From the NCBI RefSeq assembly GCF_003337735.1, contig NZ_QPJY01000001.1, positions 20,150 to 84,149 of the forward strand: a DNA stretch of 64,000 bases, read 5' to 3'. The DNA comes from Thioalbus denitrificans. Its GTDB lineage: Bacteria > Pseudomonadota > Gammaproteobacteria > DSM-26407. Made by a program: the position numbers and the translations under genes. Each line of letters begins with the position of its first letter. Position 1 is the first letter of the stretch. Below the pieces are notes generated by a model. That model ran no database searches, was not told where the DNA came from, and saw only the letters and a list, made by a program, of their open reading frames with translations. Positions 14,501 through 24,300 of the stretch are shown one piece after another.

Positions 14501-14911
14501 AAGTGGCTGCCGGAACCCGCGCACCCCACCGGACCAGGTTTAGACACGATGACCCAGACCGAAGCCCCTTCGCCCCGCACCCCCGCCGTCGACAAGGCGG
14601 TTCTGGTGGAGCTGCGGGAGATCATGGAAGACGCTTTCGCCGAGCTGATCCAGACCTATCTCAGGGACACGCCCACCCGCCTGGTCGCCATCCGCGACGC
14701 CATCGACAAGACCGACGCCGATGCCCTGCGCGCCGCCGCCCACACCATGAAATCGAGCAGCGCCAACCTCGGCGCCATGCCCCTGTCCGCCCTGGCCAAG
14801 GAGCTGGAGGCACTGGGCCGATCCGGCACCACCGAAGGCGCCGCCGAGCTGTTCCGCAGCGCCGCCGCCGAGTACACGCGGGTGAAGCAGGCCCTGGAAG
14901 CCTCCTTGTGA
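11564..14911 (+). CDS. Hybrid sensor histidine kinase with three receiver domains and a C-terminal Hpt domain
   Basis: The product is about 1115 residues. An N-terminal bundle of roughly six membrane helices (residues about 40-190) with no periplasmic sensor domain is followed by a coiled coil, HisKA with His275 (TMSHEIRTPMNG) and HATPase_c. The first receiver is degenerate: acceptor Asp565 is present in IIDSKLRG, but the acidic pair is reduced to VIDN and the conserved Lys is replaced (AQPLR). The second and third receivers are canonical, with Asp724 and Asp912, both in LMDCQMPEMDG. The Hpt domain has His1060 in AHTMKSSSANLG. The start at 11564 is preceded by AAAGG; an ATG at 11516 would add 16 residues and cannot be excluded. 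The Pro/Ala-rich linkers between receivers are typical of flexible tethers. It may also supply Hpt function to the neighbouring kinase. Confidence 0.9.
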   Translation: MSTPELTHNGTILPTIAAESRPVEDHAAELLAARVSMLYDQAAKGFLATLVAAAVLAFLLVERLDYARVTGWLLAVVFIIAARYATLVAYRRTRPGPGEAARWMQRFSVGTLFSGLAWGIAGVLLFPPQSIPHQAFLALILAGLVAGAVPVLALSMRTLAAFTVLCLTPAMLQFFAQETDIQRAMGFMFVVYMVFMLSVAWRINQSMTRSLQLGFENIHLVDYLRSAKDASEQLNEGLKAEISERRKIETALKQAKEEAEQASRAKGEFLATMSHEIRTPMNGVLGTLELLADMPLGEEQRDLVSTAQSSAESLLTIINDVLDFSKIEVGQLDLEDINFDLRRTVSEVCALMGKRAEAKGVKVKWSVPERFGTQLRGDPTRLRQILLNLVGNAVKFTERGFIEVRASVLRETRADVILRLEVEDSGIGMTPQVQAQLFRPFTQGDQSMARKFGGTGLGLSIAKRLVELMGGQIGLNSQEGVGSTFWFTIRLGKPVTSSGRVRVDLRGTRVLLVIDNPETRDSIENLLRRWGASFDSADNALEAIDKLNYSARIGLSWLFDAAIIDSKLRGTDPLRLSRQIKDNRIFSPVVLLLLGSSGDTDAELDAGFEGVLAQPLRSAELFHLLATLTREPINRDTYYTGGMVPLETPQRSASEPYPATPEPADTEPPARLSGHILLVEDNPVNQSVARTMLQRLGLSVDLANNGREGVRALESGRFDVVLMDCQMPEMDGFEATAAIRRREKKDGRARQPVIAMTANAMEGDRQRCIAAGMDDYLAKPVKQMELRRMLHQWLQRTATSATEGQPAAAAAPAQPRPAGRSPLELPDLDLLADGGTTAPAAGTPPAESPAPAPAPSTETLSGRILLVEDDATNQKLARAMLTKLGLMVDMADNGRQGLHAVFGSHYDAVLMDCQMPEMDGFEATAGIRRQEQLQGLPRIPIIAMTANAMEGDRERCLEAGMDDYLSKPVKRSQLADTLRKWLPEPAHPTGPGLDTMTQTEAPSPRTPAVDKAVLVELREIMEDAFAELIQTYLRDTPTRLVAIRDAIDKTDADALRAAAHTMKSSSANLGAMPLSALAKELEALGRSGTTEGAAELFRSAAAEYTRVKQALEASL

Positions 14912-14990
14912 CCCGGCCGTGATGCGGCCGGTTGTAGCGCCACGGGCGATGGCGGATAATCGCCGCCCCGTGCCCCTCGCCTGATCCCGG

Positions 14991-16997
14991 ATGCCTGCAC
15001 TCAACCCGCGCCAACAGGCCGCGGTCCGCCACCTCGACAGCCCGCTGCTGGTGCTGGCCGGTGCCGGCAGCGGCAAGACCCGCGTCATCACCGAGAAGAT
15101 CGGCTGGCTGATCCGGGAGTGCGGCCTGGCGCCGCGGAACATCGCCGCGGTGACCTTCACCAACAAGGCCGCCCGGGAGATGAAGGCGCGCGTGGGCGGG
15201 CTGCTGGGCCAGAACGAGGTGCGCGACCTCACCGTCTCCACCTTCCATACCCTGGGCCTCAACATCCTGCGCCGCGAGCACAGGCGCCTCGGGCTGCGTG
15301 CCGGGTTCACCATTCTCGACGCCCAGGACAGCGCCGGGCTGGTGCGCGAACTGCTGCGCCAGGACAGCGGGGCCGACCCGGCCCTGGCCGAGTCGCACCT
15401 GCACCGCATCTCGCGCTGGAAGAACGACCTGCTGGACCCGGCCGTGGCGCTCTCCCGCGCCGGCGATGCGCTCGAGGCGGCCTGCGCGCGCCTCTACGCC
15501 GCCTACGAACGGCAGCTGCGCGCCTACAACGCGCTCGATTTCGATGATCTCATTACCCTGCCGGTACGGCTGTTCCGGGACCACCCCGAGGTGCTGGAGT
15601 GGTGGCAGAACCGCATCCGCTACCTGCTGGTGGACGAGTACCAGGACACCAACGCCGCCCAGTACCAGCTGGTGCGACAGCTCACCGGGGTGCAGGGCGC
15701 GTTCACCGTGGTGGGCGACGACGACCAGTCCATCTACGGCTGGCGCGGCGCGCGCCCCGACAACCTGGCCCGCCTGGCGGAGGACTACCCGCGCCTGACC
15801 GTCATCAAGCTGGAGCAGAACTACCGCTCCAGCGGCCGCATCCTGCGCTCGGCCAACCGCGTCATCGCCAACAATCCCCACGTCTTCGACAAGGCGCTGT
15901 GGAGCGAGTATGGCCCGGGGGATCCCCTGCGCATCCTGCAGGTGGCCAACGAGGAACAGGAGGCCGAGCGGGTGGTGACCGAGATCATCAGCCACCGCTT
16001 CCAGCACCGCACCCGCTACGGGGACTACGCCATCCTCTACCGCGGCAACCATCAGGCACGGCTGTTCGAACGGGTGCTGCGCGCCCACAACGTCCCCTAC
16101 CACCTGAGCGGCGACACCTCCTTCTTCGCCCGCACCGAGGTGAAGGACGTCATCGCCTACCTGCGCCTGCTGGCCAACCCCGAGGACGATGCCGCCTTCC
16201 TGCGGGTGGTGAACACCCCGCGCCGGGAGATCGGGCCCGGCACCCTGGAGAAGCTGGGCGAGTACGCCCGCCGGCGCCAGGCGGGCCTGCTCGCCGCCGC
16301 CGGCGAGCTGGGGCTGGCCCAGCACCTACCGGAGCGGGCCCTGGAGCGCCTGCAGCGCTTCAGCCACTGGCTCGAGGGGCTGCGCCGGCGGGCCGAGGGC
16401 GACGACCCGGTGGAGGTGACCCGCCAGCTGCTGCGGGACATCGACTACGAGGGCTGGCTTTACGAGACCTGCAAGGATCCCAAGACCGCCGAGCGGCGCT
16501 GGGAGAACGTCCAGGAGCTCGTCGGATGGGTGGAGAACCTGGCCCGCCACGAGGATCGCGGCAAGAACCTCGCCGGCATCGTGGCCCACATCGCCCTGAT
16601 GGACCTGCTGGATCGGGACGACGGGGAGGACGCCGGGGACCAGGTGCGGATGATGACCCTGCATGCCGCCAAGGGGCTGGAGTTTCCCCACGTGTTCATG
16701 GTGGGGGTGGAGGAGGAGATACTGCCCCACCGCAGCAGCCTCGAGGAGGACAACGTGGAGGAGGAGCGGCGCCTGGCCTACGTGGGCATCACCCGCGCCA
16801 TGCGCACCCTCACCCTCACCTACTGCCGCCGCCGCAGGCAGTACGGCGAGTGGGTGGAGTGCGTCCCCAGCCGCTTCCTCGAGGAGCTGCCCGCCGAGGA
16901 TGTCGCCTGGGAGGGCCGCGGCGAGGCCCGCAGCCCCGAGGAGCGCCAGACCACCGGCCGGGCCCATCTGGCCAACCTCAAGAGCCTGCTGGGATAG
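14991..16997 (+). CDS. rep: ATP-dependent DNA helicase Rep
   Basis: This 668-residue superfamily 1A helicase resembles E. coli Rep throughout. Motif Q/I reads LNPRQQAAV and AGAGSGKT, motif Ia TFTNKAAREMK, motif II VDEYQDTN, motif III GDDDQSIYGWRGA, motif IV LEQNYRSSGRIL, motif V TLHAAKGLEF and motif VI AYVGITRAM. The C-terminus ends HLANLKSLLG as in Rep. It unwinds DNA 3' to 5' and helps replication forks pass protein roadblocks. Length agrees with an intact gene. The start at 14991 follows the kinase gene by 79 bases. A terminator at 17046-17072 ends the transcript. Confidence 0.97.
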   Translation: MPALNPRQQAAVRHLDSPLLVLAGAGSGKTRVITEKIGWLIRECGLAPRNIAAVTFTNKAAREMKARVGGLLGQNEVRDLTVSTFHTLGLNILRREHRRLGLRAGFTILDAQDSAGLVRELLRQDSGADPALAESHLHRISRWKNDLLDPAVALSRAGDALEAACARLYAAYERQLRAYNALDFDDLITLPVRLFRDHPEVLEWWQNRIRYLLVDEYQDTNAAQYQLVRQLTGVQGAFTVVGDDDQSIYGWRGARPDNLARLAEDYPRLTVIKLEQNYRSSGRILRSANRVIANNPHVFDKALWSEYGPGDPLRILQVANEEQEAERVVTEIISHRFQHRTRYGDYAILYRGNHQARLFERVLRAHNVPYHLSGDTSFFARTEVKDVIAYLRLLANPEDDAAFLRVVNTPRREIGPGTLEKLGEYARRRQAGLLAAAGELGLAQHLPERALERLQRFSHWLEGLRRRAEGDDPVEVTRQLLRDIDYEGWLYETCKDPKTAERRWENVQELVGWVENLARHEDRGKNLAGIVAHIALMDLLDRDDGEDAGDQVRMMTLHAAKGLEFPHVFMVGVEEEILPHRSSLEEDNVEEERRLAYVGITRAMRTLTLTYCRRRRQYGEWVECVPSRFLEELPAEDVAWEGRGEARSPEERQTTGRAHLANLKSLLG

Positions 16998-17045
16998 CCG
17001 GGACCCCGGCGACATCGGCTCCCCGCCGGTGCCGACCGGAAAAGA

Positions 17046-17072
17046 AAAGGGCCTCCGGAGAGGCCCTTTTTG
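17046..17072. terminator. Bidirectional terminator between rep and cytochrome c5
   Basis: AAAAGGGCCTC and GAGGCCCTTTT form an 11-bp perfect stem around CGGA, with T runs on both strands. It separates the convergent rep (plus) and cytochrome (minus) genes and can serve both. Confidence 0.93.
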
Positions 17073-17095
17073 CACTGCGGCGGAAGGCTTGAAGC

Positions 17096-17620
17096 TTACT
17101 GCGCCTTCGAGATCATGAACTCGATGCCGTTGCGCAGGTCGTCGTCGGAGCAGTCCATGCAGGTGCCGCGGGGCGGCATGGCGTTCAGGCCGTTGATGGC
17201 CGACTGCAACAGGGCGTCGATGCCCTTGGCGATACGCGGCTCCCAGGCCGCGGCGTCGCCCAGCTTGGGCGCACCGGCCACGCCGGCGGCGTGGCAGGCG
17301 ATGCAGGCCTTGTTGTAGATGGCCTCACCGGCCGCGGCACCGGAGGCGGCGGCGGGCGCGGCGGCCGCGGTCTCGGTCGCGGCGGGCGCGGCCTCGGCCG
17401 GAGCGGCGGACTCACCGGCCGGCGCCTCGGCGGCCGGCGCGGGGGCGGCGGCCACCGTCACCTCGCCCATGGGCTTGAGCCGCTCGGCCACGGCCTGATC
17501 ATCCATGGGCGCCTGCGGCGGAGCGCCGACGAATACCTTGTAGACCGCCCCCACCAGCACCACGACGGCTACCAGAACCGCCACGGAAGTCCCGAAATAC
17601 GTGCTGTTCGACTTGCTCAC
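17096..17620 (-). CDS. Cytochrome c5-type monoheme protein, membrane-anchored with a long Ala-Pro linker
   Basis: The product is 174 residues. An N-terminal uncleaved membrane anchor (about 10-31) is followed by a low-complexity Ala/Pro/Glu linker (about 55-95) and a cytochrome c domain with the heme motif CIACH near residue 107. The axial Met lies in NAMPPRG, and the extra pair CMDC is characteristic of cytochrome c5. It should carry electrons in the periplasm, tethered to the inner membrane. The start is GTG at 17620 with AGAGGA upstream. The linker is unusually long for the family and would let the heme domain reach across the periplasm to a partner oxidase. No oxidase gene is nearby. Confidence 0.9.
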   Translation of the reverse strand: MSKSNSTYFGTSVAVLVAVVVLVGAVYKVFVGAPPQAPMDDQAVAERLKPMGEVTVAAAPAPAAEAPAGESAAPAEAAPAATETAAAAPAAASGAAAGEAIYNKACIACHAAGVAGAPKLGDAAAWEPRIAKGIDALLQSAINGLNAMPPRGTCMDCSDDDLRNGIEFMISKAQ

Positions 17621-17855
17621 AATCGAATCCTCTTTATTGTCCAGTCAGCTGTCCTGTAGATGCCACCTGGCGCTGCAACCGGGCCCTTCCGCCAGGGTCA
17701 TGGGAACATCAGATTATACTGATAATTATCAATGGAGAAACCCAAAGGGCTGCAAATACCTAAATAGACACAGCTTTTCACCGGGAATCCCGGACATTCC
17801 CAAGACCCGTGGACGCCACCGCTGCGACAGGGTATCCTATGCCACCTTCACGCCT

Positions 17856-17932
<77 letters not shown>

Positions 17933-18362
17933 TTACTCCCGGATATGCGACACCGTGATCCGGAGCCCGTTTTCATTTCCGCCAGTCTATTTTCCGACCG
18001 CGAAATGCCGCCGGAGATTGCTTCCGGACGACATTCATCCGGATCTTCCCAGCCGGTGTTGAGGCCATTGCCGGGACCAACCGCATCGGCCGCCTCCGGC
18101 CCGTCTTCTCACGCCCCGACCAGCCTCGAAGGCGCCGACCACCGGCTGCAGGCAGACCTGGTCCATCGGACCTATCCTATATTCTCAAGTACACCTCGGT
18201 GAGATATCAGGGTGACTGAACCACGCGCGTCACCCCGCCGCGGTCCAGGGAATGCACCCCGGTGTCCGGGTCAGGCCGCACCGAGAATTCCGATCATCAT
18301 CATCCTGGTGTCATGCCGGGTGACGAAGCAGCAGCTGTTCGACGAACGGCCGGGAGAATGGC
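17933..18362. other. Intergenic region between tRNA-Arg and the glucan synthase
   Basis: No gene is recognised in these 430 bases. Short open frames lack ribosome binding sites and family resemblance. The right end carries GGGAGA just before the GTG start of the next gene. No clear terminator follows the tRNA. Confidence 0.5.
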
Positions 18363-21300
18363 GTGGCCCCCCCACGGAAGGCAGGAAAATCGAATCTCTA
18401 CGGCCACTGGCGCCGGATCAGGTCCCACCTGACAGGGGCGCGCCCAGGCGGTGGCGGGGCGGCAGTCAAGCCTTTCACCAACGAGCCGGCGCTGCGTGCG
18501 GAGCTGTTCAGCATCGAGCAGATGGAACAGCACGGCGTGCGCCTGGCGTCCGCCCACCGCTTGGCCCCGGGGCGCCTGCCGGACCAGTTGCTGTCACGGC
18601 TGGCCGCGAACGAGCGTGTGCTGATCGCGACCTGCGAGAGTCTGACAACCGCGGTCCAGGCAAGTCGCCGCATCACGCCCGCCGCGGAATGGCTGCTCGA
18701 TAATTTGTATCTCGTCGAAGAGCAGATCCGCACCGCCAGACGCCACCTGCCCAAAGGGTACAGCCGGGAACTTCCGGGCCTGTCCCAGGGCACCTCCTCC
18801 GGGCTGCCGCGCGTATATGACATCGCCCTTGAGACCATCGCCCACGGTGATGGACGGGTGGATCCGGACAGTCTCAGCCGTTTCGTTGCGGCGTACCAGA
18901 CGGTCACTCCCCTGCGCCTGGGGGAGCTGTGGGCCATCCCCATCATGCTGCGTCTGGCGCTGATCGAAAATCTGCGCCGTGTCGCGGTCCACATCGCCGA
19001 TGGCAGAAGGGACCGGGACCTGGCCACCGTCTGGGCCAACCGGTTGACGGAGACCGCCGACCGGCACCCGAAGAACCTGATCCTTGTGATCGCGGACATG
19101 GCGCGATCGAATCCGCCCATGACCCCCCCGTTCGTGTCGGAACTGGCGCGCCGCCTGCAGGGCCAGGGCCCCGCCCTCGCCCTGCCGCTCACCTGGATCG
19201 AGCAGCAACTCGCCGAGTCAGGCCTGAGCGTCGAGCAGCTGGTCCGGTCGGGCAACCAGCAGCAGGCGGCCGACCAGGTCTCCATCAGCAACAGCATCGG
19301 CAGCCTGCGCTTCCTCGGGACCATGGACTGGCGCGAGTTCGTCGAGTCCATGAGCCTGGTCGAACGGACCCTGCGCACGGACCCGGGCGCTGCCTACGCG
19401 GCGATGGACTTCGCCAGCCGCGACCGCTACCGCCACGTCATCGAGAAGGTGGCCAGGGCCAGCGGGCGGTCCGAGGACACTGTGGCTGAACACGCGATCG
19501 GACTGGCGCGGGCGGGCGCGGCTCGGCATGGTGGCGGCGACCGAACGGCGCACGTGGGCTACTACCTGATCGACCAGGGCCTGGCCGAGCTGGAGGGCGC
19601 GACCCAGGCGCGCCTGCGCCCGGCCGCGGCGCTCCGCCGTGGCGCCGGCCGATCGCCGCTGCTGCTGTACCTGGGCACGATCACCCTGCTCACAGTGCTC
19701 CTCGCCGCCGGTCTGCTGGCGGGGACAAGGTCCCAGGGCCTGGTCGGTTGGGCACTGCTGCCGCTGGGCCTTCTCGCATTGTTCGCCGCCGGTCAGCTCG
19801 CCGTGGCGCTGGTGAACTGGCTGGCCACCTTGCTGGCGTCGCCTCATCCACTGCCGCGCATGGACTTCTCCGCGGGTATCCCGCCGGCTTCGCGCACCCT
19901 GGTGGTGGTCCCGACCCTGCTCACCGGCGTGCGCAACATAGAGAACCTGATCGAGGCGCTGGAAGTCCGGTTCCTCGCCAATCGCGACGCGAACCTGCAC
20001 TTCGGCCTGTTGACCGATTTTCGTGACGCGGCCGAGGAAACACTGCCCGGGGACGCGCCGCTGCTGGCGCTGATCCGGGAGCGGATCGAAGACCTGAATG
20101 CGCATTACGCGGGCGGCGGGAACGACATCTTCTTCCTGTTCCATCGCCCGCGCCGCTGGAACCCACACGACCGGATCTGGATGGGTTACGAGCGCAAGCG
20201 CGGCAAGCTGGCGGACCTGAACAGTCTGCTGCAGGAGGGCAACAGCGACGGCTTCTCCCTGGTGGTCGGCGCAACCGCGGTGCTGGCGGGTGTGAAGTAC
20301 GTCATCACCCTGGACACCGACACCCATCTGCCGCGCGACGCCGCGCGCCAGTTCGTCGGCACCATGGCGCACCCGCTGAACCGGCCGGTCTACGATGCAA
20401 CCCTGCAGCGGGTCCGCGCGGGCTACGGCATCCTGCAGCCGCGCGTGAGCGTGAGCCTGCCCGGCAGCGGTCAGTCGCGCTATGCGCGCCTGCACGGCGG
20501 CGAACCGGGCATCGACCCCTATACCCGCGTCGTGTCCGACGTCTACCAGGACGTATTCCAGGAGGGCTCGTTCATCGGCAAAGGGATCTACGACGTCGAA
20601 ACATTCGAACAGTCGCTCAAGGATCGCTTTCCCGAGAACCGCATCCTCAGCCACGACCTCCTGGAAGGCTGTTACGCCCGCGCCGGCCTGATGAGCGACG
20701 TGCAGTTGTACGAGGAATACCCGACCCGCTACGGCGCCGACGTCAACCGCCGCTACCGCTGGATCCGCGGTGACTGGCAACTCGCGGGCTGGCTGCTGCC
20801 GAGGGTGCCCGGGCCTGACGGGCGGTACCGAAAGAACCCGCTCTCGGGACTGTCGCGCTGGAAGCTGTTCGACAATCTGCGCCGCAGCCTGGTGCCGACG
20901 GTGTTGACGCTGCTGCTGCTGCTGGGCTGGACAGTCTTTTCAGCGGCCGCTTTCTGGACCCTGGCGGTGCTTGGCGTCCTCCTGATCCCGCCCGTGCTCG
21001 CCGCCCTGCTGGAGGCCTTGCGGAAACCGGACGACATGCGGCCGGTACAGCATCTCGCCGCCGCCGCCCACGCCACCGGCCAGCGCTTCATACAGACGGG
21101 CTTTGCCCTGGCAACGCTGCCCCACGAGGCGTTCTACAGTCTGGATGCCATCCTGCGCACCCTCTGGCGCCTGCTGGTCTCGCACCAGCGGCTGCTGGAA
21201 TGGAATCCCTCCGGCGACCAGGAACTGCTGAGCCGCACCGATCTCGCCGCCGCATTCCGTACCATGTGGTTTGCCCCCGCGCTCGCCGCCGGCACGGCCG

Positions 21301-24300
21301 GCACCCTGGCGGTGGTGAATCCGGCCGCACTGAGCGTGGCGGGCCCTCTCCTGATCCTGTGGCTGGCGTCCCCTGCCATTGCCTGGTGGATCAGCCGGCC
21401 GCTGGTCCGCCATGAAGCCCCGCTGACGACCGGGCAGACCCGTTTTCTCGGCCGGATCGCCCGCAAGACCTGGGCCTTCTTCGACACCTTCGTCGGCCCG
21501 GATGACCACTGGCTGCCGCCGGACAACTACCAGGAAAACCGCGCCGACGCGCTGGCCCATCGCACCTCGCCCACCAACATGGGACTGGCGCTGCTGGCAA
21601 ACCTGTCCGCCCACGACTTCGGCTACATCCCGGCCGGGCAACTGGTCGAGCGCACGGCCCATACCCTGGAGACGATGGTGGGACTGGAACGCCACCGCGG
21701 CCATTTCTTCAACTGGTACGACACGCAGTCGCTGCAGCCGCTGCACCCGGCCTACATCTCGACGGTGGACAGCGGCAACCTGGCGGGCCACCTGCTGACC
21801 CTGCGCCCGGGACTGACGGCGCTGCTCGATCGCCCGATCCTGGAACCGCGCTGGCTGGACGGCCTGCTCGACACGCTAGAGATCCTGGAGGAGACCGTGG
21901 GTGACGCCGCACCGGCCGCGCTGCCGCGGTTCCGGGCGGAGCTGGAATCCGCCGCCGCTGCGCCGCCCGCCACGCTCCCGGCGGCACGGCGCCTGCTGGA
22001 GCGGCTGACGCTGGCCGCCGAGGCGATCGCCGGTATCCCGGTCAACGCGCCCGGGAGCACGGAGGAGTGGTGGGCACAGGCGCTGGTCCGGCAATGCCGG
22101 GCGGCACGCGACGAGCTGGCATATCTCGTCCCCTGGACCGGGCTGCCGGAGGGGCCGGACGGATTGGCTGACCTCCCTGAACTCCATGGGATCCCGACCC
22201 TGCGCGCCCTGGCGGGTCTCGATGTGGCGTTGTCGGCCCGCCTCGCGGACCGGCCCGGGGCGGAGCCGACCCCGGAACAGGGTGCCTGGCTGGCCGATCT
22301 GCGCCGGCTCATCGGGCACGGCAGCGAACGCGCCCGGACCCGCATCGCGGCCATCCAGCACCTGGTTCTGCAGGCGGGTGAGCTCGCGGACATGGAATAC
22401 GGCTTCCTGTACGACAAGACGTCGCGTCTGCTGAGCATCGGCTACAACGTGGACGAGCGGCGGCGGGACGCGACTTACTACGATCTGCTGGCTTCGGAAG
22501 TGCGCTTGTGCGTGTTCGTCGCCATTGCCCAGGGACAACTGCCCCAGGAGAGCTGGTTCGCCCTGGGGCGGCTGCTCACGACCGCCGGCGGCGATCCGAT
22601 TCTGCTGTCCTGGAGCGGCTCGATGTTCGAATACCTGATGCCGCAACTGGTGATGCCGTCCTACGAGCACACGCTGCTCGACCAGACCGTCCGGGCGGCC
22701 GTGGCGCGCCAGATCGACTACGGCCAGCAGCACGGCCTGCCGTGGGGCATCTCCGAATCGGGCTACAACACGGTGGACGTGCAGCTCAACTACCAGTACC
22801 GCGCCTTCGGCGTGCCGGGCCTGGGGCTGAAACGCGGACTCGCCGAGGACCTGGTGGTCGCGCCCTACGCCTCGGTGATGGCGCTGATGGTGGCGCCGGA
22901 GGCGGCCTGCCTGAACCTGCAACGGCTCGCCGCAGCCGGGGCGGAAGGGCGGTTCGGCTTCCATGAAGCCATCGACTACACACCGGCACGGCAACGGCAC
23001 GGCGAAACCCATGCCCTGCTGCACTCCTACATGGCCCATCACCAGGGCATGAGCCTGCTCGCGCTGACCAGCCTCCTGCTGGACCGTCCGATGCAGAAAC
23101 GCTTCGCCTCCGACCCGCTGCTCCAGGCCACCCTGCTGCTGCTGCAGGAACGGATTCCCAGGGCCTCGGCGTTCCATGCCCATACCGCCGAACCTACCGA
23201 TATCCAGACCGGCACGGGCAGCGGCGTGATGCCCATACGCGTGCTCGAAAAACCCGACACGCCGGTTCCGGAAGTGCAGCTGCTGTCCAATGGCCGCTAC
23301 CACGTGATGGTCACCCACGCCGGCGGCGGCTACAGCCGCTGGCGGGACCTGGCTGTGACCCGTTGGCGCGAGGACGTCACCCGCGACCACTGGGGCACCT
23401 TCTGTTACCTGCACGACGTGGACAGCGGTTCGACCTGGTCGACAGCGCACCAACCCTCCTTGCGGCCGGCGCAACACTACGAGGCGATCTTCTCGGAGGG
23501 ACGGGCGGAGTTTCGCCGGCGCGACGGCGATTTCGAACTCCATACCGATATCGTCGTCTCCCCGGAGGACGACATCGAACTGCGCCGGGTGCGGATCACC
23601 AACCGCTCCTCCGCACGCCGGACGATCGAGATCACGAGTTATACCGAGGTGGTGCTGGCGGCGCCCGTCGCGGACGCCCTGCATCCGGCGTTCAGCAATC
23701 TCTTCGTGCAGACCGAGATCGTTGCGGCCCGCCAGGCCATCCTCTGCACCCGCCGCCCCCGCTCCCGCGACGAACCGGTGCCGTGGATGTTTCACCTGAT
23801 GGCCGTGCACGATACGGAGGTGGACCGGTTTTCCTACGAGACCGACCGGGCGCGCTTCATCGGCCGTGGCCGCAACACCGTTGCGCCCCGGGCGATGGAC
23901 GCTGCCGGGGCGCTGTCCGGCACGCACGGCTCGGTGCTGGACCCGGTGGCGGCCATCCGCTGCCGAATCAGCCTTGACCCGGAACAGTCGGCCAACGTGG
24001 ACCTGGTATACGGCATCGGCACCAGCCGCGACGCGGCCCTGGGGCTGGTCGAAAAGTACCAGGATCGACGCCTCGCCGACCGCGTCTTCGAGCTGGCCTG
24101 GACTCACGCCCAGGTGGTGCTGCACCAGATCAACGCCAGCGAGGCGGACGCGCAGCTCTACGGGCGCCTGGCCAACTCGATCCTTTACGCCCATGCCTCG
24201 CTGCGCGCCGACAGCAGCGTGCTCATGCGCAACCGGCGCGGGCAATCCGGCCTGTGGGGCTATGCGATTTCCGGCGACCTGCCCATCGTCCTGCTGCGCA

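Noticed and set aside
17720-17731. TGATAATTATCA palindrome, a possible Fur box upstream of cytochrome c5
   Set aside because: It lacks the spacing of the 19-bp Fur consensus and no iron-related gene is adjacent.
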